Assembly (NCBI GenBank): GCA_002707145.1
Contig: PAMD01000011.1
Coordinates: 14,519 to 78,518, forward strand
DNA: 64,000 nt
Reading direction: 5' to 3'
From: Flavobacteriales bacterium
Lineage (GTDB): Bacteria > Bacteroidota > Bacteroidia > Flavobacteriales > UBA7430
The notes under the pieces were generated by a model, which had not been told where the DNA came from, made no database searches, and worked only from the letters and a program-made list of their open reading frames with translations. The position numbers were made by a program, and so were the translations under genes. Positions 1 through 7,576 of the stretch are shown here, one piece after another. How positions within the stretch are numbered: position 1 is the first letter of the stretch; every line of letters starts with the position of its first letter.

Positions 1-609
1 AAATAGAACTAATTGTCCATTTATGAATTCATCCTTTAGAATAGAGGAACGTTTAGTCCCTGGAGTCAATTCAAAACTTAAGGAATCATTTATTTCAACT
101 GAAAAATGATAAAAATTAACCTCATCTGTGGGGTCGGTAAACATTACATTGACAAAATATCCTGGATCTTGAAAAAGGCTCTGCTGACTATTGTATGTAT
201 AATAAAAGTCGTCTATTGGAGGAAGATTTGTGAACTGATCAGTAGCAGTCCAATGACCTTCCAAACCATCTATTTCTGCTTGAATATCCAAAACAAAAGA
301 GGTTTCACCTAGATAAGGAATTGGAAGCTCAGAAACATAAAATCCTAATGAATCTGCGTCCTCTACAAGAATATAAGAATCATTGATAGTAATCTGAGCA
401 CCAGATATAGGAATAGGGTTGCTATCTCCATAAAATGGGCTAGTTTCAGTCAAATAGACGCGAGCTGAACCAGATCCTGTAATTTCTGAAAACTCTAAAT
501 ATGATTCTGAAACAAGTCTCTTAGGACCTTGTTGAAGATTTACTTGCACAACAGTTTCACAGGAAACAAATACAAGAAGAGTAAATAGGCAACTGAAAAA
601 ATTTCTCAT
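1..609 (-). CDS. DUF4249 family lipoprotein, 3' end beyond window
   Basis: The first 203 residues of a secreted protein whose C-terminus lies outside the window. The start MRNFFSCLFTLLVFVSC is a short signal peptide ending in a relaxed lipobox (VSC), so the protein is probably a periplasmic or surface lipoprotein. The following sequence (ETVVQVNLQQGPKRLVSESYL, then a beta-rich region with Pro- and Asp-rich turns) fits the DUF4249 family, which in Bacteroidota is normally encoded directly after a TonB-dependent receptor. That is the case here: its ATG shares one base with the receptor's TAA (TAATG), which implies translational coupling. By family precedent it is an accessory of the receptor. 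The substrate cannot be told from sequence. Confidence 0.8.
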   Translation of the reverse strand, partial: MRNFFSCLFTLLVFVSCETVVQVNLQQGPKRLVSESYLEFSEITGSGSARVYLTETSPFYGDSNPIPISGAQITINDSYILVEDADSLGFYVSELPIPYLGETSFVLDIQAEIDGLEGHWTATDQFTNLPPIDDFYYTYNSQQSLFQDPGYFVNVMFTDPTDEVNFYHFSVEINDSLSFELTPGTKRSSILKDEFINGQLVLF

Positions 610-2993
610 TAGAATTTAAAATTATATGAAACACTTGGTAAAATTGGAAAAATTGATAATTGAACAGCTTCTGTCTCGCCGTCATTGTCAAGAGCTTCTC
701 TAAAATAGAGAGAAGAAGCATTTCTGCGGTTATATACATTGTAAATGCTAAACACCCATTCTCTAGAATCATTTCCTTTGGGTTGAAAAGTTGCAGCTAT
801 ATCAAGTCTATGATAATTGGGCAAACGATCTTGATTTCGAGCTCTAGAATATTCTGGAATAACAATCCCTTCAAATTGATATTTAGCAACTGGATAATTT
901 GTAGGTATTCCAGTAGCAAAAACAAAATTTGTAGAAAATGACCATTTGTCATTCAAATCATAAAAAGCTACAGCAGATAAATCATGAGTCTTGTCTTGAG
1001 GATTAGGATACCAATCGCTGTTATTTATACCAGGTTCCAGTTCATTATCTCCTGCAATTAAACTTTCAGTTCTGGCAAAGGTATAAGCGATCCAACCCCT
1101 AATTCGTCCAGCATTTTTCTCCAGCATCAATTCCAAACCATAAGAGCGACCTTTTCCATAAAGTATTTCAGTCTCTAGATGATTATTAAATTCAAGGTCA
1201 GCCGCGTCCACATAATCAATAACATTATCAAGACTCTTATAATACACTTCTGAGGTCCAATCCCATTTTTTATCAGAAGAACTTACAAAATAACCTAAAG
1301 CAAACTGTTGAGCAGACAAAGGTTTTATGAAAGGCCCAGATGGAGCCCAGATATCTAGTGGAGTTGGTGAACTTGCGTTGGTAATCAGATGCATATATTG
1401 ATTGATTTTTTGGTAGCTAGCTTTTACTGAATTAAATTCATCCAACTGATAGCGTAAAGAAAGTCTCGGTTCAAAGTTAGAATAGGATTTAATCAATTCG
1501 TTCGGACCATAAAAAAAAGAGTCAACGACCGTTCCATCTAAATATTGTCCCAAAGAGGAATCGTAAGTCATCGGATCATTTTCATACGAGAGAATTGTAT
1601 CAGTTCCAACTCGATAAAAAGAAGTCCATCTTAATCCGGCTTTTACTAAAAATCTCTCAGATATTTTCCATTCATCTTGAGCAAATAATGCAGATTCATA
1701 TGCAAATTTATCACGCATTTCAAATGAAGCAATCGCTGAAGTATCTGAAGCTGGTTTTATAAGTCCTGGTATAAAGTGGAAACTGTTTAATGAAACACCC
1801 GCTTTTATTTGATGCGAATTATTTAAATAATAAGAAATATCATATTTCAATTGATGGTTTTTGATTTGAGATTCCCAATCAAACTCGAAACCATCTGGTA
1901 GGATAGAAATTAAATAATCATAGTCATTGTAATTGTAGGATAAATTGGCAACTGTTCTATCTGAAAAAAGATGTAACCAACGTAAATTAATTGTCTCATT
2001 ACCCCATGAAGCACCAAATAAACCCCCAAACTTAAATGCATCTCTACCTAAATATGAAGAAAGAAAGATTCGGTCTTTTTTACCTAACCATGAATTAAAC
2101 TTCATATTTAAATCATAAAAATAAAGTTTATTGCTATTGAGTGTTGAATCGCTAGATAAAGCCAAAAATATGTCTCCATACGAGCGCCTTCCAGCAACCA
2201 TAAAAGAACTTCTTTCCCACATAGGACCTTCAACCATAAAACGGCTAGAAATTAGCCCAATTCCACCAGATACTTCTCTAAAATTGGAGTTACCTTCTTT
2301 TTGACGAACATCTAAAACAGAAGAAACTCGAGATCCATATTCGGCTGGAATACCCCCTTTATATAGCTTCATATCTTTAATTGCATCTGCATTAAAAACA
2401 GAAAAGAAACCAAACAAATGAGAAGAATTGTACAATGTCATTTCATCTAAAAGAACCAAATTTTGATCTGATGCTCCCCCTCGAACATTAAATCCATTAG
2501 CACCTTCTCCAACACTAGTTACTCCAGGAAGCAATTGAATGCTTTTAATAATATCAACTTCACCAGCAACAGCAGCGAGCTTCTTAACCGCTTTAGTTTC
2601 CAACTTATTTACACTCATCTCTATAGAGCGAACATTTTGAAGTGCTTCGTCCTCGAGAACTATTTCAAGAAGTTCTTCGGCATAAGTTTCCAGAGCTACA
2701 TCTAATCTATTATTTATGGCTTGGGAGGAAGATAAAATTTTGTCTTGGTATCCTATGAAAGAAAAACGTAAGGAATGAGTTCCAGATGGAATAGTTAATG
2801 AATAAAAGCCATAAGCATTTGTTGTAACTCCAATTCCTAAAGAATCACAAGAGATATTAGCTCCAATAAGTTCCTCTGAGTTTGATAGATCACTAACAAA
2901 ACCACTTAATGAATAGCTAGATTGTGCATATGAAAGACCGTAAACCATAATCACCAATAAAAAAACACTTTTCTTCATCTTAAAAGTTTTCAA
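609..2993 (-). CDS. TonB-dependent receptor with carboxypeptidase-regulatory-like N-terminal domain
   Basis: An outer-membrane receptor of 794 residues. After a signal peptide (residues 1-23, ending SYAQ) comes a carboxypeptidase-D regulatory-like beta-sandwich (about 28-115, with GFVSDLSNSEELIGANI and a YGFYSLTIPSG strand). A plug domain follows (about 145-240, with LPGVTSVGEGANGFNVRGG and GGIPAEYGSRVSSVLDV), then a C-terminal barrel of many alternating strands. This is the usual layout of Bacteroidota TonB receptors that lack a SusD partner. The downstream DUF4249 gene overlaps by one base and the upstream receptor gene ends 54 bases before its start, so all three probably form one operon. 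It should import a ligand using TonB energy; the ligand is unknown. Confidence 0.9.
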   Translation of the reverse strand: MKTFKMKKSVFLLVIMVYGLSYAQSSYSLSGFVSDLSNSEELIGANISCDSLGIGVTTNAYGFYSLTIPSGTHSLRFSFIGYQDKILSSSQAINNRLDVALETYAEELLEIVLEDEALQNVRSIEMSVNKLETKAVKKLAAVAGEVDIIKSIQLLPGVTSVGEGANGFNVRGGASDQNLVLLDEMTLYNSSHLFGFFSVFNADAIKDMKLYKGGIPAEYGSRVSSVLDVRQKEGNSNFREVSGGIGLISSRFMVEGPMWERSSFMVAGRRSYGDIFLALSSDSTLNSNKLYFYDLNMKFNSWLGKKDRIFLSSYLGRDAFKFGGLFGASWGNETINLRWLHLFSDRTVANLSYNYNDYDYLISILPDGFEFDWESQIKNHQLKYDISYYLNNSHQIKAGVSLNSFHFIPGLIKPASDTSAIASFEMRDKFAYESALFAQDEWKISERFLVKAGLRWTSFYRVGTDTILSYENDPMTYDSSLGQYLDGTVVDSFFYGPNELIKSYSNFEPRLSLRYQLDEFNSVKASYQKINQYMHLITNASSPTPLDIWAPSGPFIKPLSAQQFALGYFVSSSDKKWDWTSEVYYKSLDNVIDYVDAADLEFNNHLETEILYGKGRSYGLELMLEKNAGRIRGWIAYTFARTESLIAGDNELEPGINNSDWYPNPQDKTHDLSAVAFYDLNDKWSFSTNFVFATGIPTNYPVAKYQFEGIVIPEYSRARNQDRLPNYHRLDIAATFQPKGNDSREWVFSIYNVYNRRNASSLYFREALDNDGETEAVQLSIFPILPSVSYNFKF

Positions 2994-3047
2994 AAAAATA
3001 ATTCGTTAATAAATTAAAATCAAATCGGAAATTAAAAAACTTACTTA

Positions 3048-5513
3048 CTAATAAAATCCTCCACCCATATCCTCGGCATCTGTACCTTGATAATTTCCGC
3101 GTCTAATATTTCTTCTCTTACTTTGTTCTCCAAACTTATAACTAAGTGTGAGACTCAAATATCTACTCAATCGTTTACTATAAAATGACTGGTCAAAAGA
3201 CGATCCATAGGACTCAATTCCAAAAGCTCTTGTATTGAATAAATCACTTACCTTAATAGTCATCTTTCCCATTTCAGAAAAAATAGGGTGGCTATAAGCT
3301 AAATCTGAACTAAACATGGTTAGCATTTTTCCTTGGCCTACATTTCTTCCCGGCATTCCCCAACCAGAATACTGGATCTTATGACCATTATTTTGCCAAC
3401 TGAAGTTAAAGTTACCACTCATTCCTATAACAGTAGGGTCAAAATCAGTCGAGAGATTAGTTGCATCTGTCTTTCTAAAATAAACATTACTGCTCAACAT
3501 GAAATTAAATACTTTACTCACTTTTTTTGACCACACAAATTCCAAACCAATATCAAAGGAACCTTGAAAATTTAAATAAGTAACAGTAGACACACTATTG
3601 GAGTCCACAGTAATGAAACGTCTTTGCAAATCGTGTACATCTTTTGCATAAATAGAGGTACTAATTGTATTTCCTTTATCAAACTTTTGATAACCAAACT
3701 CAAATGAGTTCACAAATTCTGGTCGTAAATAAGGATTTCCCATTCTCAAATTAAAAGGGTCCGAATATTCAGGAAAAGGGTTTAAAGAATTAAAACGAGG
3801 ACGATTTACTCGACGAGAATAATTTACTTGAATGGAAGAATTTTCATCCACAGAATAATTCAGATAAAGACTTGGATAGAGTTTGAAATAATCTAAAACA
3901 TAGGAAGAATCAGTATTTTCTAAATAAGATTCTGAAGTGAACTCTTCAGCGCGTAAGCCCGCTTGAAATGACCAAAGACCAAAAGATTTAGCATAATTAA
4001 CATATGCGGCATATACCTCATCTTCAAAAATAAAATGATTTTCTAAAGCTGAGTTATCTATATAAAGAGTGTCACCATTGTTGTACTGATCTTGATCAAA
4101 AGAACGTCTTCTTGCACTGAATCCCCACTCCCATTTACCATTATCATCTTGGCCAAATTCAAAATCTAATTTAGCTTGAAATTGACTATCTTCTCTGTAG
4201 GTGGAAATTTGCTCAAAGCTAGGGTAGTTTGAGGACAGAAGCTCAAAACTATCCGCATTGAGAATAGTTTCTGTGAATAGATTATTCTTCTCTCTGGTAT
4301 TAAAAGATTGATTTATATTAAAATCTGCATGCAAGCCAGAGTCCCAATCTCTATCTGCATTAAAATCTATGTTCCAATTAGACTGATAATTGCTAGAGTT
4401 TGTTAATCTATCATACTCATTCATAGTTAAAATACTGGTTTCATTATAATGAATAGTATCATAATTCAATCTATCAGAGGGCGAATATTTAGCATTCAAA
4501 CTATATCCTGATTTATCGTTAGGTGTATAATCAATCCCCGCTTTGTATGTTTGGGATTTTCTACTATTCTCAGATCGACTATCTTGGTATAAGTTAAAGG
4601 TATCTTCTAAAAAATATGTATGTTTTTCACTTTCCGAATCTCTTGTCCCATATCGATCCATTAAACTATAGGAGGCAGATAAATTTAGTTTCTTAGTTCG
4701 TCTATTTAGGATTGTTGTAAAAGTATTATTGTTAGGATGACTAAGAGTCAGAGCTAAATTTCCATTAAGACCGATATCTTGATTTTTCTTAAGTACAATA
4801 TTTATAATTCCAGCCATCCCCTCTGGACTGAACTTTGCAGAAGGATTTGTTATCATTTCAACAGATTCAATCATGGATGAAGGGAGAGTTTCTAGAAGGT
4901 CTGATGCATTTAACATGGATGGTTTTCCATCTACATAAAGGCGGACTTGTTCAGATCCCCTCAGGCTTAAGTTCCCATCCACATCGACCTGAACTGAAGG
5001 AAGTTTTTGCATTAATTCAATAGCAGATTCACCAGTACTTGTCATGTCTTGATCAACATTAAATATTTTCCTATCGATTCCTTGAACAACCATGGCTTTT
5101 TCCTCTACCAATTCAACCTCTTGAAGTTCTTCTACAGATCTGTTAAGATAAAAGATACCCATGTCAATAGTCAGAGATGCCATATTTGAGGGACTCTCTT
5201 TTCGATTTGGTAAGACATTTATCTCAGGAATAATTTTTGGAGAATAGCCAATATATTCAATTAAAAGCTTGTAAGAACCTATTGGCACCTTCTCGATAGA
5301 AAAGGTGCCCTTCTCATCGCATATACCTCCCGTAATAGTACTGCTAGACTGAGTATTGATAAAACTTATGGTAGCAAAAGACATTCCTTGTCCAGTCAAA
5401 GAGTCTAAAACAGAACCAAAAACCAGGGCTTCTGGCTTTAAATTTATTGAAGAGGGAACCTGTGCATATAGAGCAAAAGGAAACAACAAGATGTAGGCTA
5501 TTAAAAGTCTCAT
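3048..5513 (-). CDS. Outer-membrane beta-barrel receptor family protein (carboxypeptidase-regulatory N-terminus, plug-like domain)
   Basis: A large outer-membrane protein of the TonB-receptor-like outer membrane beta-barrel family. I place the start at the internal ATG at 5513, giving MRLLIAYILLFPFALYAQ, a clean signal peptide. An in-frame ATG at 5555 would add 14 residues (MKKHLIINFVENYL) that spoil it. A carboxypeptidase-regulatory-like domain (GSVLDSLTGQGMSFATISF...) is followed by a plug (IELMQKLPSVQVDVDGNLSLRG, YVDGKPSML, VEMITNPSAKFSPEGMAGIINIVLKK) and a long barrel. The basic Gly-rich tail (RRNIRRGNYQGTDAEDMGGGFY) is typical of this family. It differs in type from the next receptor downstream. 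Ligand unknown. Confidence 0.87.
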   Translation of the reverse strand: MRLLIAYILLFPFALYAQVPSSINLKPEALVFGSVLDSLTGQGMSFATISFINTQSSSTITGGICDEKGTFSIEKVPIGSYKLLIEYIGYSPKIIPEINVLPNRKESPSNMASLTIDMGIFYLNRSVEELQEVELVEEKAMVVQGIDRKIFNVDQDMTSTGESAIELMQKLPSVQVDVDGNLSLRGSEQVRLYVDGKPSMLNASDLLETLPSSMIESVEMITNPSAKFSPEGMAGIINIVLKKNQDIGLNGNLALTLSHPNNNTFTTILNRRTKKLNLSASYSLMDRYGTRDSESEKHTYFLEDTFNLYQDSRSENSRKSQTYKAGIDYTPNDKSGYSLNAKYSPSDRLNYDTIHYNETSILTMNEYDRLTNSSNYQSNWNIDFNADRDWDSGLHADFNINQSFNTREKNNLFTETILNADSFELLSSNYPSFEQISTYREDSQFQAKLDFEFGQDDNGKWEWGFSARRRSFDQDQYNNGDTLYIDNSALENHFIFEDEVYAAYVNYAKSFGLWSFQAGLRAEEFTSESYLENTDSSYVLDYFKLYPSLYLNYSVDENSSIQVNYSRRVNRPRFNSLNPFPEYSDPFNLRMGNPYLRPEFVNSFEFGYQKFDKGNTISTSIYAKDVHDLQRRFITVDSNSVSTVTYLNFQGSFDIGLEFVWSKKVSKVFNFMLSSNVYFRKTDATNLSTDFDPTVIGMSGNFNFSWQNNGHKIQYSGWGMPGRNVGQGKMLTMFSSDLAYSHPIFSEMGKMTIKVSDLFNTRAFGIESYGSSFDQSFYSKRLSRYLSLTLSYKFGEQSKRRNIRRGNYQGTDAEDMGGGFY

Positions 5514-5622
5514 TAAATAATTTTCCACAAAATTAATAATTAAATGCTTTTTCAATGAATCTTTTAAACTAAATCAAGAATAAATTATTCATTCAGCGCG
5601 TTTATGGATACAAGCTTATCAC

Positions 5623-5630
5623 TATATTTG
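5623..5630 (+). promoter_or_regulatory. -7 promoter element (TATATTTG) of the ccm operon
   Basis: A perfect match to the Bacteroidota -7 consensus TAnnTTTG, only four bases before the ccmB ATG at 5635. A TTTA at 5601-5604 could be a weak -33 element (spacing 18). The expected transcription start is at or within a base or two of the ATG, so the ccm mRNA is predicted to be leaderless. Confidence 0.55.
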
Positions 5631-5634
5631 CAAT

Positions 5635-6291
5635 ATGCTTAGACTAGTAAAAGAATTAGTCATCAAAGACATTCGATTAAATGGCCGCGAAAAATATGCT
5701 ATTTATAGCATGATTCTCTACGTGCTGTGTACTAGTTATATTGCATTTCTATGCTTTGATGGAAGGATTGATGACCGTTCTTGGATTGCGCTATTTTGGA
5801 TTATTGTTTTATTTACAGCTATGAATGCTAGTTTAAATAGCTTCAAAAGAGAATTAAATCAACAAGCCCTTTTTTATTACACCTTGGTAAATCCACATGC
5901 AATTATACTTTCTAAAATACTCTACAACAGTGGATTACTGATACTATTAACTTTAAGTAGTTTTTTAATTTACAGCATCTTCTTAGGAAGTCCAGTATTG
6001 GCATTCCTACCCTTTTTGGGTTGTCTTATTCTGGGGAGCGCTGCGTTAGCTTCTATTCTTACATTAGTTGCCGCTATTGCCTCAAAAACCAATAATAGTG
6101 CAGGTCTAATGGCCGTTTTAAGTATGCCTTTACTTTTCCCATTGTTGTTAAACTTAATTAAAACTTCTCAGCTTTGTTTGATAGAATCTAAATTCATATC
6201 TGTTGGAAACCAAATCTTGTTTCTAGCCCTATTAAATATTGTAAGCGTGTTACTCTCATACCTATTATTTCCCTACCTTTGGAGGGACTAA
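5635..6291 (+). CDS. ccmB: Heme exporter permease CcmB
   Basis: An integral membrane protein of 218 residues with about six hydrophobic helices, matching the usual CcmB length and starting with the family's MLRLVKELVIKDIRLNGREKY cytosolic segment. CcmB is the permease of the CcmAB(C) complex that releases heme-loaded CcmE during cytochrome c maturation. It is the first gene of a ccmB-ccmC-ccmD-like-ccmE-ccmF operon. No ATPase gene (ccmA) lies in the window; upstream are divergent receptor genes. The -7 promoter element ends four bases before the start. The family call is firm from helices, N-terminus and gene order together. Confidence 0.88.
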   Translation: MLRLVKELVIKDIRLNGREKYAIYSMILYVLCTSYIAFLCFDGRIDDRSWIALFWIIVLFTAMNASLNSFKRELNQQALFYYTLVNPHAIILSKILYNSGLLILLTLSSFLIYSIFLGSPVLAFLPFLGCLILGSAALASILTLVAAIASKTNNSAGLMAVLSMPLLFPLLLNLIKTSQLCLIESKFISVGNQILFLALLNIVSVLLSYLLFPYLWRD

Positions 6292-6305
6292 AAGCTCAAT
6301 TTCTT

Positions 6306-6968
6306 ATGCTATCATATTGGTGGAAAATCCTTGGAATCTTACTTGTTTTATACAGCATAATTGGCGGTTTCCTGATGCCCGTTCCCCACATGGAAATCCT
6401 CAATGAAACAATCCGTAATTTATACTTCCATGTGACCATGTGGTTTACTATGATTATACTAATGCTTTTATCATTGATTAAGAGCATGCAATTTCTCAAT
6501 GGTTTTGATGCCAAAAAAGATTTAAAAGCTGAAGTCTATGCTTCTACTGGAATGTTTATCGGTTTACTTGGCTTGACTACAGGAATGATTTGGGCCCAAT
6601 TTACATGGGGTACTTTCTGGGTTAATGATCCAAAATTAAATGGGACAGCCGTTACTATGCTAATTTATCTGGCATATTTCCTTCTTAGAAATAGTATCGA
6701 AAATGAAGATACCAAAGCAAGAGTATCTTCTATTTATAATATATTGGCATTTGTTATGATGATTGTTTTTATTGGTATTCTTCCCAGAATGACAGATAGC
6801 CTTCATCCAGGAAATGGTGGAAATCCCGCGTTTGGAAATTATGATCTAGATAGCAATATGCGCCTTGTTTTTTATCCCGCAGTACTAGGATGGATTCTTC
6901 TGGGAATATGGATTTCTCAATTGCGATTCCGAATCAAATCAATTGAAATCAACAACGAAAAATACTAA
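6306..6968 (+). CDS. ccmC: Heme-handling protein CcmC (cytochrome c biogenesis)
   Basis: A membrane protein with six predicted helices. I chose the ATG at 6306 (MLSYWWKILGILLVLYSIIGG), which matches how Bacteroidota CcmC proteins begin; a TTG at 6279 would add nine residues and overlap ccmB by 13 bases. The heme-handling tryptophan-rich loop reads TWGTFWVNDPKLNGTA, the Bacteroidota variant of the proteobacterial WGxxWxWD motif. The two expected periplasmic heme-ligand histidines are present (FHVTMW and SLHPGNGG). CcmC loads heme onto CcmE. It lies between ccmB and the ccmD-like gene, with two bases to the latter. Confidence 0.9.
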   Translation: MLSYWWKILGILLVLYSIIGGFLMPVPHMEILNETIRNLYFHVTMWFTMIILMLLSLIKSMQFLNGFDAKKDLKAEVYASTGMFIGLLGLTTGMIWAQFTWGTFWVNDPKLNGTAVTMLIYLAYFLLRNSIENEDTKARVSSIYNILAFVMMIVFIGILPRMTDSLHPGNGGNPAFGNYDLDSNMRLVFYPAVLGWILLGIWISQLRFRIKSIEINNEKY

Positions 6969-6970
6969 TT

Positions 6971-7168
6971 ATGAAACTCTATCTACCCAAGACACTTTTG
7001 TGTTTTTTCTTTTACAGCTCTGCTTTTTCTCAAGAAGTAGAAATGGCTGATATAATGCGTTCCAATGGAAAAATATATGTAGTTGTTGCTGTTTTATCTA
7101 CTATTTTTATTGGTTTAATGATTTATTTATACCGGATGGATCAAAGAGTAAAAAATCTAGAGAAATAA
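6971..7168 (+). CDS. CcmD-like small membrane protein
   Basis: A protein of 65 residues: signal-like N-terminus ending FSQ, a short polar segment (EVEMADIMRSNGKIY), one strong transmembrane helix (VVVAVLSTIFIGLMIYLY) and a basic tail (RMDQRVKNLEK). This is the layout of the CcmD-family proteins found between ccmC and ccmE in Bacteroidota; classical CcmD helps release holo-CcmE. Its TAA is followed at once by the ccmE ATG with no gap. The assignment rests mainly on size, topology and position, since CcmD sequences diverge strongly. Confidence 0.75.
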   Translation: MKLYLPKTLLCFFFYSSAFSQEVEMADIMRSNGKIYVVVAVLSTIFIGLMIYLYRMDQRVKNLEK

Positions 7169-7576
7169 ATGAAAAAAACTGAAATCGTTTTAATTCTCTT
7201 GGTTGCTGTCATTATTGGAATAATACTTTCACTAACCTTTAATGCAAGTACCTACGTCACTTTCATAGAAGCTGAAAAATTCATGGGCGAGGAGTTTACA
7301 GTCATTGGAGAATTAAACAAAGAAAAAGAAATAATTTACGACCCTTATGAGAATCAGTTAACTTTCTTCGCCTTGGATTCTATGTCAAATCAACGAAAGG
7401 TATTTTATTATGATGCAAAACCTCAAGACTTTGAGCGTTCAGAGAAAATTACCATGACTGGCTTCGCTTCATCTGATGGCTTTGTAGCACAGACAATTTT
7501 AATGAAGTGTCCATCAAAATATAATGAAGATCAACATCTTGTAGAAGAAGAAACTACTTACCTTACATATGATTGA
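7169..7576 (+). CDS. ccmE: Cytochrome c maturation chaperone CcmE, CxxxY type
   Basis: A periplasmic heme chaperone of 135 residues: an N-terminal membrane anchor (about 5-22) and an OB-fold beta-barrel domain. In classical CcmE a histidine in HxxxY binds heme covalently. Here the same position is cysteine: C114-P-S-K-Y118 in ILMKCPSKYNE. Such Cys-type CcmE proteins are known from archaea, Desulfovibrio and relatives (sometimes called system I*), where CcmH may be absent. The gene starts directly after the ccmD-like stop and overlaps ccmF by eight bases. Heme binding through Cys114 is inferred from motif position. Confidence 0.88.
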   Translation: MKKTEIVLILLVAVIIGIILSLTFNASTYVTFIEAEKFMGEEFTVIGELNKEKEIIYDPYENQLTFFALDSMSNQRKVFYYDAKPQDFERSEKITMTGFASSDGFVAQTILMKCPSKYNEDQHLVEEETTYLTYD